A DNA stretch of 64,000 bases, taken from contig NZ_JHXF01000017.1 of the NCBI RefSeq assembly GCF_000621845.1, positions 19,441 through 83,440 of the forward strand, written 5' to 3'. This document shows positions 16,800 through 26,481 of this stretch, piece by piece. The first letter of the stretch is position 1. Each line of letters starts with the position of its first letter. Under the pieces are notes generated by a model. It was not told the origin of the DNA. It worked only from the letters and a program-made list of their open reading frames with translations, and did not search any database. The stretch comes from Ruminococcus flavefaciens MA2007. Lineage in GTDB: Bacteria; Bacillota; Clostridia; Oscillospirales; Ruminococcaceae. Made by a program: the position numbers and the translations under genes.

Positions 16800-17825
16800 A
16801 TGAAAAAATTTGTTGCGGCAGCTCTTTCGGCTGCTATCTGCATGGGAGCTGTATCTGCTCCGTGTGTATTTGCGGTAACTACGGATATGGGCGGCATATC
16901 TGCTGAGGACGTCAGAGTTGCCGAGTCGGGCAAGTGCGGAAACGACGCTTACTGGAGCTTTGAAAACGGCAGGCTCACTATCACGGGAAACGGCGCAATG
17001 GGCGACTGGGACGGCGGCAGCTATACCCCTTGGTCAAAGCTCAGAGGACAGCTCACTTCTGTCGAGATAGGCGAGGGTATCACAACTGTGGGAACCTTTG
17101 CGTTTTCTAACTGTGTAAAGATAACGTCAATAAAGTTCCCGAGCACCTTAAAGGAACTGGAAATGAACTGTTTCCAGGAATGCGACAGCCTTGACAGCGT
17201 TGACCTGCCTGCCAATATCTCGGTTATTGGTACTTATGCGTTCAGAAACTGCGATAATCTGAAAAAAGTTATTATCCGCAACAAGAACTGCCAGATAATA
17301 GGCGGCAAGGATACTATCAGCAACGACACCTCAAACAGGAACAACAGATACACAGGAGCTGTTGTGGGATATCAGGGCTCTACAGCTGAGGCATATGCTA
17401 ATAAGAGCGGCTATAAATTCGAGAATATAAATAACAGCACTCCTGCGACTACTACAACAACGACTACTACAACTACTACAACGACTACTACAACGACTAC
17501 TACCACCACCACAACAACAACTGTTACTTCAACAACAGTGACCACAACAAAGCCTATAATACCGCCAAGTGCTTCAGGTCTCGGCGACGTTGACAAGAAC
17601 GGCGCTATAAACGCTGTTGACGCAAGCTATGTTCTTACCGAGTATGCAAGCACCTCAACAAATCACGCTCCGAGCTTTACCGCAGAGCAGACTGCTGCGG
17701 CAGATGTAAACAAGGACGGCTCAGTAAATGCTGTTGACGCTTCCTACATACTCTCTTATTACGCTTACACTTCAACGGGCACAGAAAGCAAGAAGTCCTT
17801 TGAGGACTATATGAAGCAGAGCTGA
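16800..17825 (+). CDS. Secreted LRR protein with poly-Thr linker and dockerin
   Basis: The 341-residue protein starts with a signal peptide (KKFVAAALSAAICMGAVSAP, cleavage near residue 26). Residues 38-180 form BspA-like leucine-rich repeats (ITTVGTFAFSNCVKITSIKFP, then LEMNCFQECDSLDSVDLP, then VIGTYAFRNCDNLKKVII). A linker of about 40 residues is almost pure threonine. The C-terminus is a type-I dockerin with two calcium loops, DVDKNGAINAVDASYVL and DVNKDGSVNAVDASYIL. It is expected to dock onto a cohesin scaffoldin at the cell surface. GGGAGGA precedes the ATG. It forms a pair with the larger paralogue 32 nt downstream. Confidence 0.9.
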   Translation: MKKFVAAALSAAICMGAVSAPCVFAVTTDMGGISAEDVRVAESGKCGNDAYWSFENGRLTITGNGAMGDWDGGSYTPWSKLRGQLTSVEIGEGITTVGTFAFSNCVKITSIKFPSTLKELEMNCFQECDSLDSVDLPANISVIGTYAFRNCDNLKKVIIRNKNCQIIGGKDTISNDTSNRNNRYTGAVVGYQGSTAEAYANKSGYKFENINNSTPATTTTTTTTTTTTTTTTTTTTTTTTTVTSTTVTTTKPIIPPSASGLGDVDKNGAINAVDASYVLTEYASTSTNHAPSFTAEQTAAADVNKDGSVNAVDASYILSYYAYTSTGTESKKSFEDYMKQS

Positions 17826-17857
17826 GCTCCTGACGTTATCGGAATGGAGAGGTTCAG

Positions 17858-20701
17858 ATGAAAAGAATATTAGCTGCTGTTATGGCAGCAGTAATGAGTT
17901 TATCCGCAGGGATTTCCGCTCCTGAGTCTGTTTCCGTGGCAGTTGCGCCTCAGATGAACATCATCGGGGAAGAAAGAGTAGGGGAATCAGGAAAATGCGG
18001 AGTTGACGCTTACTGGCAGCTCAACGGAGACAGACTGGTCATCACGGGAAACGGCGAAATGGGCTACTGGGAGTCTCCTGAACGCACCCCATGGGGAAAG
18101 ATGAGGGACAGGATAGGCTCGGTTGAGATAGGCGAGGGTATAACCACCGTTGGCGGCTGTGCTTTTTCGGGCTGTACAAGGATATCCTCGGTGAAGATAC
18201 CGAATACTGTGACTGACCTGGAAATGAACTGCTTTGATGAGTGCAAGAGCCTTGGCAGTATCGATCTGCCTCCTTCTGTTTCAATTATCGGACAGAATGC
18301 TTTCAGAAGCTGTTCTTCCCTCAGAAATGTCACCGTGCGCAATCCCGATTGTGTTTTTGTCGGCGGCAAGGCTACTATATCAAACAGCGCTTCTACGGGA
18401 CAGTCCTCATACGGCGGCTCTATAAGCGGCTATAAGGGCTCGACGGCGGAGTCGTATGCTTCAAGGAACGGCTATAATTTCGTTTCTCTGGGCAATGCGC
18501 CTGCAACGACAGCGCCTCCGTCAAATAATACAACAACTACTACTGCAAAGCCTACAACTACTACCACAAAACCAACTACCACCACCACGACTACCAGAAA
18601 AACTACAACTACAACGACAAGAAAAACGACGACAACAACTACTACAACCACTACTACCACTACCACAACAACTACGACGACTACCACCACAACTACAACT
18701 ACTACAATGCCGTATTTGGTGAGCGTAAGTGCAAAGATAGACGTCGGCAGCTACCCCACCAAGACCGTCTACACAGTCGGCGAGGAGCTTGACCTCAGCG
18801 GCGGTGTGCTGCTCCGCTCCTACAGGGAATTTTACAGTGACGGCAGCTACACTGATGTGGTGCTTGCCCCTGTGGAGATGAAAAACGCCTCCTACAGAAT
18901 GAACCATATCAATATCAGCAAGTCTGATTTTGACAGCAGCAAGGCCGGAGTATGCACTATTTCCGTGATATACTACTATAAGGACTCCATAGCCTCCACG
19001 GATTTTGAAGTTGAGGTAAGACAGCCTGTAACAACTGCCACGACTACCACTACTACTGCCACTGAGCTGACTACCACTACCACGACCACGACAACTACGA
19101 TGACCACGACCTCGACTACGACTACTACAATGCCGTATGTTGTGAGCGTGAGCGCTAAGCTGGATATCGGCAGTCTGCCCTACAAGACCACGTACACCAT
19201 AGGCGACGAGCTTGACCTCAGCGGCGGTACGGTGCTTCGCTCCTACAGGGAGTTCTACAGCGACGGAAGCTATAAGGATACAGTCCTTGAGCCACTTGCC
19301 ATGGACGCGGCTTCATACAGAAGAAACCGCGTGAATATCGTAAAATCCGACTTTGACAGCAGCAAGGCAGGCACCCAGACAATATCCGTAAGCTATTACT
19401 ATCTGGATTCCATTGCCTATGCCGAATTCAAGGTAGAGGTAAATCCCCCTGTTATAACAACTACCACAACTGCCGAGGAGATAATAACCACTACGACTAC
19501 TGCCCGTGATGAAAGATTCAGCGCAAGAGTCGAGATAATGGAGCTCCCTTATAAAATAGTATACACCGTAGGCGAGCAGCTGCAGCTTGCAGGTCTCAGA
19601 GTCGATGTTTACCATACCCGCGGCGATAACGAGGAGCTCATCAACAAGAACGAAGAGGTCATAGCGTTCCCCGAAAAGTACGAGGTAACGGGCTACGACA
19701 GCAGCATGACAGGACTTCAGCGGCTCGAGCTCCAATATAAGGTGTACAATGAAGCAGCGGCAGAGTGGGTAACGGCTTCTGCTGATTTTGAGGTAAGAGT
19801 TGAGGAGATCACCACGACTACAACAACTACTACCACCACTACTACCACCACCACTGTGACTACAACGGAAACAACGACTACAACCGCAAAGCCTGCTGAT
19901 TTCAGCATTGAAATGGAGATAACCGAGAATCCTTACAAGCTTGAGTATAACCAGTTCGACAACAATATAGAACTGGCAGGAATGCGGATAAATCTGTGGC
20001 GTATCGAGGAGAACGGCGAAAGACATCAGATCCTTTGGAATCAGTCCATTCTGGAACTGCCCTATGGTTATGGATATTCTGTAATGGATATAGACAGGAA
20101 CAGAGTGGGACGTCAGCGCATAACCGTTACAGTTGCAACTTATAACTATGAGCTTGGTAAGGATGTTTCAGACTCTCACACATTCTTTATTGAGTATAGA
20201 CCTGCAATTATTACAACGGCAACAACAACTACCACTACTACAACTACGACAACAACTTCAACTACCACTACTACAACTACGACAACAACTTCAACTACCA
20301 CTACAACTACAACAACCACAACATCGACGACTTCAACTACGACCAAAACCACAGCATCGACCACAGCAAAGCCTAAGACTACCACAACAACCACCACAAA
20401 GGTCACAACGACCACGACTGCACCCGTTACTACCACAACAGTCCCTCAGCCTTCTAAGGTGAAGCTGGGCGACGTGGACGGCGACGGAAAGGTAAATGCT
20501 GTAGACGCAAGCTATATCCTTACAGAGTACGCAAGTACCTCTACAGGTCATCAGCCAAGCTTTGACAAGGATAAGCGCGAGGCGGCTGACGCAGACTTCA
20601 ACGGAAAGGTAAATGCAGTGGACGCTTCTATAGTTCTTTCCTATTACGCTTACCGCGGAAGCGGCGGAACTATCGCTGATATGAGAGAATGGCTGAAATA
20701 A
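17858..20701 (+). CDS. Large secreted LRR/Ig-like protein with poly-Thr linkers and dockerin
   Basis: The 947-residue paralogue of the preceding gene has a signal peptide (MKRILAAVMAAVMSLSAGIS), the same LRR block (about 40-205), and four beta-sandwich modules separated by poly-Thr linkers. Modules 1 and 2 (YTVGEELDLSGG, YTIGDELDLSGG, each ending SSKAG..TISV.YY) are near-duplicates resembling bacterial Ig-like group 3; modules 3 and 4 (YTVGEQLQLAGLRV, YNQFDNNIELAGMRI) are diverged. The C-terminal dockerin has loops DVDGDGKVNAVDASYIL and DADFNGKVNAVDASIVL. It is probably a scaffoldin-bound surface or substrate-adhesion protein; no catalytic domain is seen. ATGGAGAGG precedes the start. Confidence 0.88.
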   Translation: MKRILAAVMAAVMSLSAGISAPESVSVAVAPQMNIIGEERVGESGKCGVDAYWQLNGDRLVITGNGEMGYWESPERTPWGKMRDRIGSVEIGEGITTVGGCAFSGCTRISSVKIPNTVTDLEMNCFDECKSLGSIDLPPSVSIIGQNAFRSCSSLRNVTVRNPDCVFVGGKATISNSASTGQSSYGGSISGYKGSTAESYASRNGYNFVSLGNAPATTAPPSNNTTTTTAKPTTTTTKPTTTTTTTRKTTTTTTRKTTTTTTTTTTTTTTTTTTTTTTTTTTTMPYLVSVSAKIDVGSYPTKTVYTVGEELDLSGGVLLRSYREFYSDGSYTDVVLAPVEMKNASYRMNHINISKSDFDSSKAGVCTISVIYYYKDSIASTDFEVEVRQPVTTATTTTTTATELTTTTTTTTTTMTTTSTTTTTMPYVVSVSAKLDIGSLPYKTTYTIGDELDLSGGTVLRSYREFYSDGSYKDTVLEPLAMDAASYRRNRVNIVKSDFDSSKAGTQTISVSYYYLDSIAYAEFKVEVNPPVITTTTTAEEIITTTTTARDERFSARVEIMELPYKIVYTVGEQLQLAGLRVDVYHTRGDNEELINKNEEVIAFPEKYEVTGYDSSMTGLQRLELQYKVYNEAAAEWVTASADFEVRVEEITTTTTTTTTTTTTTTVTTTETTTTTAKPADFSIEMEITENPYKLEYNQFDNNIELAGMRINLWRIEENGERHQILWNQSILELPYGYGYSVMDIDRNRVGRQRITVTVATYNYELGKDVSDSHTFFIEYRPAIITTATTTTTTTTTTTTSTTTTTTTTTTSTTTTTTTTTTSTTSTTTKTTASTTAKPKTTTTTTTKVTTTTTAPVTTTTVPQPSKVKLGDVDGDGKVNAVDASYILTEYASTSTGHQPSFDKDKREAADADFNGKVNAVDASIVLSYYAYRGSGGTIADMREWLK
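20212..20446 (+). repeat. Poly-threonine coding repeat, longest linker
   Basis: ACN codons run almost without break. A 33-nt unit (…ACTACGACAACAACTTCAAC…) is repeated in tandem near 20240-20310. Similar blocks lie at about 18534-18711, 19030-19130 and 19813-19885. Mixed ACT/ACA/ACC/ACG codons suggest selection for the residue rather than for the DNA. Confidence 0.8.
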
Positions 20702-20765
20702 TAGCTAAGTCTCAAGGTCTAAATTACAGACAATAATAGGAAAAATCACGAAAAACAATTAAAAA

Positions 20766-20808
20766 GGACGGCTTTTTAAGGTATCCCCTTGACAAGCCGC
20801 CCTTTTTT
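20766..20808 (+). terminator. Terminator ahead of rpsL
   Basis: GGACGGCTT (20766-20774) pairs with AAGCCGCCC (20794-20802), one mismatch, followed by TTTTTT. Its downstream arm overlaps the rpsL -35 box. Confidence 0.75.
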
Positions 20809-20818
20809 AGGGTATAAT
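20789..20818 (+). promoter_or_regulatory. Promoter of the str operon
   Basis: TTGACA (20789-20794) and TATAAT (20813-20818) are 18 nt apart. The promoter is laid over the terminator of the upstream dockerin gene. Confidence 0.8.
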
Positions 20819-20888
20819 AATCAATGCGCGGATTCTATACCCTTTTATAGGTATATGCGCACTATATTTAATGAAAAGGAGGAAAAAT

Positions 20889-21305
20889 ATGCCTACATTT
20901 AACCAGCTCGTACGTAAGGGAAGAAAGGATCTTGAGACAAAGTCTACAGCTCCTGCTCTCCAGAAGGGCTACAATGCTAAGAAGAAGACTCAGATCGACC
21001 TCAGCTCACCTCAGAAGAGAGGCGTTTGCACAGCTGTAAGAACTGCTACACCTAAGAAGCCTAACTCAGCTATGAGAAAGATCGCCAGAGTTAAGCTCAC
21101 AAACGGCTACGAAGTAACTTCTTACATTCCAGGTATCGGTCACAACCTTCAGGAGCACAGCGTCGTTCTTATCAGAGGCGGACGTGTTAAGGATCTCCCT
21201 GGTGTGCGTTACCACATCATCAGAGGTACTCTCGATGCTCAGGGCGTTGCTAACCGTAATCAGGCTCGTTCCAAGTACGGTGCAAAGAAGCCTAAGCAGA
21301 AGTAA
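20889..21305 (+). CDS. rpsL: 30S ribosomal protein S12
   Basis: The 138-residue protein is S12, which forms part of the decoding centre. [12 protein letters not shown] is the family N-terminus; [18 protein letters not shown] and [16 protein letters not shown] are universal. The ATG at 20889 follows AAAAGGAGGAAAAAT; an in-frame ATG 18 nt earlier is rejected because it would put the ribosome site inside the gene. Lysines of PKKPNSA and the [13 protein letters not shown] loop are the usual wild-type form. It is first gene of rpsL-rpsG-fusA, with tuf after its own promoter. Confidence 0.98.
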   Translation: MPTFNQLVRKGRKDLETKSTAPALQKGYNAKKKTQIDLSSPQKRGVCTAVRTATPKKPNSAMRKIARVKLTNGYEVTSYIPGIGHNLQEHSVVLIRGGRVKDLPGVRYHIIRGTLDAQGVANRNQARSKYGAKKPKQK

Positions 21306-21396
21306 GATACTTCTCATCAGTCAGCGGCTGACTGTATAAACAATGCCGTTCATTCATTAATATAGGATAACTACTACCGCAGGGTAATGCGGAGAT

Positions 21397-21515
21397 CATA
21401 TAGATTAGTTCGATTGATCCTCTGCATTGGCTCCTGACACACCTGTCGGCGAAGCAAAGCCCACAGGGCAGTAACCGACAAGGTTTGAGTACCTATGAAT
21501 TCATTAATCTATATG
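21397..21515 (+). ncRNA. Structured leader between rpsL and rpsG
   Basis: The 226-nt gap between rpsL and rpsG can form a long-range stem. CATATAGATTAGT (21397-21409) pairs over 13 bp (one G-U) with ATTAATCTATATG (21503-21515), and the GAAGGAGGG ribosome site follows at once. Inside lie smaller stems: ATGCGGAGATC with GATCCTCTGCAT; CCTGTCGG with CCGACAAGG; and GCCC-ACAG-GGC. The shape suggests a cis-regulatory mRNA element, possibly a binding site for protein S7 as known between these genes in E. coli; S7 binding here is inference. Confidence 0.5.
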
Positions 21516-21531
21516 AAGGAGGGAAGCGAAA

Positions 21532-22002
21532 ATGCCAAGAAGAGGTAAAATCGCAAAGCGTGATGTATTACAGGATCCTGTATACAATTCAAAGCTCGTT
21601 ACACGTCTGATCAACAATATCATGTTAGACGGTAAGAAGGGCGTAGCGCAGAAAATAGTTTACGGTGCATTTGAGATCGTAGCTGAAAAGACAGGCAAGG
21701 ACGCTCTTGAGGTGTTCCAGCAGGCTATGGAAAATATCATGCCTGAGCTTGAGGTAAAGGCTCGCCGTCTCGGTGGTGCTACTTACCAGGTTCCTATGGA
21801 GGTTCGTCCTGAGAGACGTCAGACTCTCGGTCTCCGCTGGATCACAAAGTATTCCAGAGAGAGAAACGAGAAGACTATGAAGGAAAGACTCGCAGGTGAG
21901 ATACTCGACGCTCTCAACGGCACAGGCGGTGCTTGCAAGAAGCGTGACGATACTCACAAGATGGCAGAGGCAAACAAGGCGTTTGCTCACTACCGCTGGT
22001 AA
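21532..22002 (+). CDS. rpsG: 30S ribosomal protein S7
   Basis: The 156-residue protein nucleates assembly of the 30S head. [51 protein letters not shown] and ALRWI-like [12 protein letters not shown] are family hallmarks, and the C-terminus [13 protein letters not shown] is complete. GAAGGAGGGAAGCGAAA precedes the ATG. The upstream gap is unusually long for this operon and appears structured. Confidence 0.98.
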   Translation: MPRRGKIAKRDVLQDPVYNSKLVTRLINNIMLDGKKGVAQKIVYGAFEIVAEKTGKDALEVFQQAMENIMPELEVKARRLGGATYQVPMEVRPERRQTLGLRWITKYSRERNEKTMKERLAGEILDALNGTGGACKKRDDTHKMAEANKAFAHYRW

Positions 22003-22026
22003 GCGTCTTTGTAAAAGGAGTAAATT

Positions 22027-24105
22027 ATGTCAAGAGATTGTTCACTTGAAAATACAAGAAATATCGGCATAATGGCCCACATCGACGCAGGTAAGACCAC
22101 TACCACAGAGCGTATCCTTTTCTACACAGGTGTTAACCACAAGATCGGTGAAACACACGAAGGTTCCGCTACTATGGACTGGATGGAGCAGGAGCAGGAG
22201 AGAGGTATCACAATTACTTCCGCTGCTACTACTTGCTACTGGGCAGGCCACAGACTTAATATCATCGACACTCCTGGCCACGTTGACTTTACAGTTGAGG
22301 TTGAGCGTTCACTCCGTGTACTCGACGGCTCTGTAACAGTTCTCTGTGCTAAGGGCGGTGTTGAGCCACAGTCTGAAACCGTTTGGAGACAGGCTGATAA
22401 CTATAAAGTACCCCGTATGGCTTATGTAAATAAGATGGACATTATGGGTGCTGATTTCTATCATGTTATCGACATGATGAAGGACAGACTCAAGTGTAAT
22501 GCCGTTCCGATCCAGCTCCCTATCGGCGCTGAGGACTCATTCAGAGGTATCATCGACCTCGTTGAGATGAAGGCTTACATTTATACAAACGATCTCGGTA
22601 CAGATATCAAGGTCGAGGATATCCCCGACGATATGAAGGAGATCGCTCAGAAGTACCACGATGAAATGGTCGAGCACGTTGCTGAGCAGGACGAAGCCCT
22701 CATGGAGAAATACTTCGAGGAAGGCGAGCTTACTCAGGAAGAGATCAAGACCTGCATCAGAAAGGCTACTATTGCTAACCACATGGTTCCTGTAACCTGC
22801 GGTACTTCATATAAGAACAAGGGCGTTCAGAAGCTCCTCGATGCTATCATCGACTATATGCCTTCTCCGCTCGACGTTCCTGCTATCAAGGGCGTAAACC
22901 CTGATACAGATGAGGAAGAGGAAAGACCTTCTTCTGATAACGAGCCATTCTCAGCTCTCGCATTCAAGATCGCTACTGATCCATTCGTTGGTAAGCTTGC
23001 GTTCTTCCGTGTATACTCAGGTGTCGTAAATCAGGGTGATACAGTTCTCAACGCTACAAAGGACACTAAGGAGCGTTTCGGCCGTATCGTTCAGATGCAC
23101 GCTAACCACAGAAAGGACCTCACAACTGTTTACTCAGGCGATATCGCTGCAGCTGTTGGTCTCAAGAATACAACCACAGGTGATACACTCTGTGATGAAA
23201 AGCACCCGATCATTCTCGAATCCATGGAATTCCCTGAGCCTGTTATCCAGCTCGCTATCGAGCCTAAGACAAAGGCTGGTCAGGAAAAGATGGGTATCGC
23301 TCTCGCAAAGCTTGCTGAAGAGGATCCTACCTTCAAGACATGGACAGACGAAGAGACAGGTCAGACTATCATCGCTGGTATGGGTGAGCTTCACCTCGAT
23401 ATCATCGTTGACCGTCTCCTCCGTGAGTTCAAGGTAGAGGCTAATGTAGGTGCACCTCAGGTTGCTTACAAGGAAACTATCAAGGGCAGCGCAGACATCG
23501 ACTACAAGTACAAGAAGCAGTCCGGTGGTTCAGGTCAGTACGGTCACGTTAAGATCCGTGTTGAGCCTAACGAGTCAGGTAAGGGCTACGAGTTCAAGAA
23601 CGCCGTTGTCGGCGGTTCTATCCCCAAGGAGTATATCCCTGCTGTTGACGCAGGTATCCAGGGCGCTATGAAGGCTGGTATCCTTGCTGGCTACGAAGTA
23701 GTTGACGTTAAGGTTGAGCTTTACGATGGATCATACCACGAAGTTGACTCGTCAGAAATGGCATTCAAGATCGCCGGTTCTATCGCTTTCAAGGAAGCTC
23801 TCAAGCAGGCTAACGCAGTTCTCATGGAGCCTGTTATGAAGGTTGCAGTTATCGTTCCTGATGATTACCTCGGAACAGTTATCGGTGACCTCAGCTCTCG
23901 TCGTGGACAGATCCAGGGACAGGAGTCAAGATCAGGTTCTATCCAGGTCGACGCTCTCGTACCTCTTTCAGAAATGTTCGGTTATACTTCAGACCTCCGT
24001 TCCAACACACAGGGACGCGGTCAGTATACTATGGAGCCCCACAGCTATGAGGAAGTTCCAAAGAGCATCGCTGAAAAGATCATGGCTAACAGAGCTAAGA
24101 ACTAA
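22027..24105 (+). CDS. fusA: Elongation factor G
   Basis: This 692-residue GTPase drives translocation. It has G1 [16 protein letters not shown]3 DTPGHVDF, G4 VNKMD, and C-terminal domain IV ([16 protein letters not shown]) and V ([13 protein letters not shown]). [19 protein letters not shown] is the normal end. It starts 25 nt after rpsG with AAAAGGAG. Codon use is strongly biased, as expected for high expression. Confidence 0.98.
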   Translation: MSRDCSLENTRNIGIMAHIDAGKTTTTERILFYTGVNHKIGETHEGSATMDWMEQEQERGITITSAATTCYWAGHRLNIIDTPGHVDFTVEVERSLRVLDGSVTVLCAKGGVEPQSETVWRQADNYKVPRMAYVNKMDIMGADFYHVIDMMKDRLKCNAVPIQLPIGAEDSFRGIIDLVEMKAYIYTNDLGTDIKVEDIPDDMKEIAQKYHDEMVEHVAEQDEALMEKYFEEGELTQEEIKTCIRKATIANHMVPVTCGTSYKNKGVQKLLDAIIDYMPSPLDVPAIKGVNPDTDEEEERPSSDNEPFSALAFKIATDPFVGKLAFFRVYSGVVNQGDTVLNATKDTKERFGRIVQMHANHRKDLTTVYSGDIAAAVGLKNTTTGDTLCDEKHPIILESMEFPEPVIQLAIEPKTKAGQEKMGIALAKLAEEDPTFKTWTDEETGQTIIAGMGELHLDIIVDRLLREFKVEANVGAPQVAYKETIKGSADIDYKYKKQSGGSGQYGHVKIRVEPNESGKGYEFKNAVVGGSIPKEYIPAVDAGIQGAMKAGILAGYEVVDVKVELYDGSYHEVDSSEMAFKIAGSIAFKEALKQANAVLMEPVMKVAVIVPDDYLGTVIGDLSSRRGQIQGQESRSGSIQVDALVPLSEMFGYTSDLRSNTQGRGQYTMEPHSYEEVPKSIAEKIMANRAKN

Positions 24106-24116
24106 TTGCTTATTCC

Positions 24117-24150
24117 GCCCGTTTTATGCGGAAACTTGTGTAAAACGGGC
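24117..24150 (+). terminator. Hairpin after fusA
   Basis: GCCCGTTTTA (24117-24126) pairs perfectly with TAAAACGGGC (24141-24150). There is no clear T-run, so it may be a partial terminator or a processing site between fusA and tuf. Confidence 0.55.
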
Positions 24151-24199
24151 ATAATTTACAAAATCATGTGGTTCAGCTAATATTTTTTTACTGAAACAC

Positions 24200-24228
24200 T
24201 TGAATTTACCAAAATAATCTGGTATAAT
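24200..24228 (+). promoter_or_regulatory. Promoter of tuf
   Basis: TTGAAT (24200-24205) and TATAAT (24223-24228) are 17 nt apart, so tuf can be transcribed separately from the str operon. Confidence 0.8.
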
Positions 24229-24273
24229 AATATATACAGATTTCTGAAATCTATTCTAAGGAGGAATTTTCCA

Positions 24274-25473
24274 ATGGCTAAGGCTAAATTTGAAAGAACT
24301 AAACCCCATGTAAACATTGGTACAATCGGACACGTTGACCACGGTAAGACAACTCTTACTGCTGCTATCACAAAGACTCTCGCTTTGAAGGGTCAGGCTC
24401 AGTATGAGGCTTACGATATGATCGATAAGGCTCCAGAAGAGAGAGAGCGTGGTATCACAATCAATACAGCTCACGTTGAGTACGAGACAGACAAGCGTCA
24501 CTATGCTCACGTTGACTGCCCTGGTCACGCTGACTACGTTAAGAACATGATCACTGGTGCTGCTCAGATGGACGGCGCTATCCTCGTTGTTGCTGCTTCT
24601 GATGGCCCTATGGCTCAGACAAGAGAGCACATCCTTCTCGCTCGTCAGGTTGGCGTTCCTGCAATCGTTGTATTCATGAACAAGGCTGATCAGGTTGACG
24701 ACGAAGAGCTCCTCGAGCTCGTTGAGATGGACATCCGTGACCTTCTCTCAAGCTACGACTTCCCTGGCGATGATACACCTATCATCAAGGGTTCTGCTCT
24801 TAAGGCTCTCGAAGCTCCAGACGATCTTAGCGATCCTGCTTACAAGCCGATCCTCGACCTCATGGACGCTGTTGATGAGTTCATCCCAAGCCCTGAGAGA
24901 GACGATGCTAAGCCATTCCTTATGCCTATCGAGGATACTATGACAATTTCCGGTCGTGGTACTGTTGTTACAGGTAGAGTAGAGCGTGGAAAGCTCAACG
25001 TAAACGAGCCTGTTGAGATCGTTGGTCTTTCTGACGAGAAGCTCAACACAGTTGTTACAGGTCTTGAAATGTTCAGAAAGACTCTTGACTTCTGTGAGGC
25101 TGGTGATAACGTTGGTGCTCTTCTCCGTGGTATCACAAGAGATCAGGTTGAGCGTGGACAGGTTCTCTGTAAGCCAGGCTCAATTCACCCACACACAAAG
25201 TTCAGCGGTCAGGTTTACGTACTGAAGAAGGAAGAGGGCGGCCGTCATACTCCTTTCTTCAACAACTACAGACCTCAGTTCTACTTCAGAACAACTGACG
25301 TTACTGGTGTTGTATCTCTCCCTGCTGACAAGGAAATGTGTATGCCTGGCGATAATGTTGCTATGGACGTTGAGCTCATCACTCCTATCGCTATCGAAGA
25401 GGGACTCCGTTTCGCTATCCGTGAGGGTGGTAGAACAGTTGGTTCAGGCGTTGTTACAAAGATCAACGAATAA
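24274..25473 (+). CDS. tuf: Elongation factor Tu
   Basis: The 399-residue GTPase delivers aminoacyl-tRNA. G1 [11 protein letters not shown]3 [12 protein letters not shown] and G4 NKADQVDD are intact; [13 protein letters not shown] and [19 protein letters not shown] belong to domains 2 and 3. AAGGAGGAATTTTCC precedes the ATG. Codon use is highly biased. A strong terminator follows. Confidence 0.98.
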   Translation: MAKAKFERTKPHVNIGTIGHVDHGKTTLTAAITKTLALKGQAQYEAYDMIDKAPEERERGITINTAHVEYETDKRHYAHVDCPGHADYVKNMITGAAQMDGAILVVAASDGPMAQTREHILLARQVGVPAIVVFMNKADQVDDEELLELVEMDIRDLLSSYDFPGDDTPIIKGSALKALEAPDDLSDPAYKPILDLMDAVDEFIPSPERDDAKPFLMPIEDTMTISGRGTVVTGRVERGKLNVNEPVEIVGLSDEKLNTVVTGLEMFRKTLDFCEAGDNVGALLRGITRDQVERGQVLCKPGSIHPHTKFSGQVYVLKKEEGGRHTPFFNNYRPQFYFRTTDVTGVVSLPADKEMCMPGDNVAMDVELITPIAIEEGLRFAIREGGRTVGSGVVTKINE

Positions 25474-25502
25474 TCTTTGATACTTTAATTATCAACGACT
25501 TT

Positions 25503-25536
25503 AGGCGGTCGTGCCAGTTGGCATGACCGCCTTTTT
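25503..25536 (+). terminator. Terminator of tuf
   Basis: AGGCGGTCGTGCC pairs with GGCATGACCGCCT (one G-U) over 13 bp with an AGTT loop, followed by TTTTT. Confidence 0.95.
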
Positions 25537-25569
25537 ACATAATATCAATACAAAAGGCAGGGTACAAAC

Positions 25570-26481
25570 ATGGAATATGTTCTTCAGACTCAGCAGCTTT
25601 GTAAAAAATACGGAAAATTCAACGCTCTCACCGATTTTACCATAAATGTTCCCAAGGGCTCTATCTACGGTATGGTCGGAAGAAACGGCGCAGGCAAAAC
25701 TACCCTTATCCGTATTGTTACGGGGCTGAATAATCCGTCCTCGGGAGAGTTCACTCTCTTCGGGACAAAGAATACTGACGCTGATATACTTGCAAAGCGC
25801 CGAAAAATAGGCGCTGTTGTTGAAACTCCGTCACTTCACCCCGAAATGTCCGCAAAGGACAACCTTATCCAGCAGACTAAGGCGCTGGGCATCTCAGATG
25901 AAAAGCTGGACGAGATATTAAATCTGGTGGGACTTCCCAATACAGGAAAGAAAAAGGCTAAGCACTTCTCTCTCGGTATGCGTCAGAGACTTGGCATCGC
26001 CTTTTCACTGGTAGGCGATCCCGATTTTCTCGTTCTTGACGAGCCTATCAACGGTCTCGATCCGCAGGGTATCATGGAGGTCCGTGAGATGATACTCAAG
26101 CTCAACCGCGAAAAGGGTATCACTATTCTTATCTCCAGCCATATCCTTGACGAGCTCTCGCGTCTTGCCACACATTACGGCTTCATCGAGCAGGGACGCT
26201 GTATCAAGGAAATGAGCGCCGAAGAGCTTGAAAAGGTGAGCCGCCGTTCGCTCCATATAAATGTCAACGATACTCAGCTGCTTGCACAGGTTCTTGACGG
26301 TATGAAGGCTGAATACAGGATATACTCGCCGACTGAGGCGGATATATTCACTCCGATGCAGGTAACTCCCCTTGTTCTTGCACTGAACGAGAAGAAGTGC
26401 TTTGTAAATTCCATGACAGAGCACCATGAGAGCCTCGAAAACTACTTCATGGGACTTGTAGGAGGTGTTCGCAATGTGTAA
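25570..26481 (+). CDS. ABC transporter ATP-binding protein (BcrA-like)
   Basis: This 303-residue ATPase has Walker A GRNGAGKTTLI (residues 38-48), signature FSLGMRQRLGIA, Walker B FLVLDEPINGLDP and the H-loop ISSHIL. The C-terminal extension after residue 215 is typical of ATPases of bacitracin/lantibiotic-type exporters. It works with the adjacent permease, which starts inside its last codons. The ribosome site is weak (AAAAGGCAGG). The substrate cannot be told from sequence. Confidence 0.92.
   Translation: MEYVLQTQQLCKKYGKFNALTDFTINVPKGSIYGMVGRNGAGKTTLIRIVTGLNNPSSGEFTLFGTKNTDADILAKRRKIGAVVETPSLHPEMSAKDNLIQQTKALGISDEKLDEILNLVGLPNTGKKKAKHFSLGMRQRLGIAFSLVGDPDFLVLDEPINGLDPQGIMEVREMILKLNREKGITILISSHILDELSRLATHYGFIEQGRCIKEMSAEELEKVSRRSLHINVNDTQLLAQVLDGMKAEYRIYSPTEADIFTPMQVTPLVLALNEKKCFVNSMTEHHESLENYFMGLVGGVRNV

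Noticed and set aside
18472..20436. Valine-rich minus-strand frames opposite the poly-Thr linkers
   Set aside because: Poly-Val is simply the complement of ACN runs in the plus-strand gene.
21397..21515. A tRNA gene in the rpsL-rpsG gap
   Set aside because: AGTTCGATT looked like a T-loop, but no acceptor stem, anticodon arm or CCA context fits; the pairing found is a longer leader structure.
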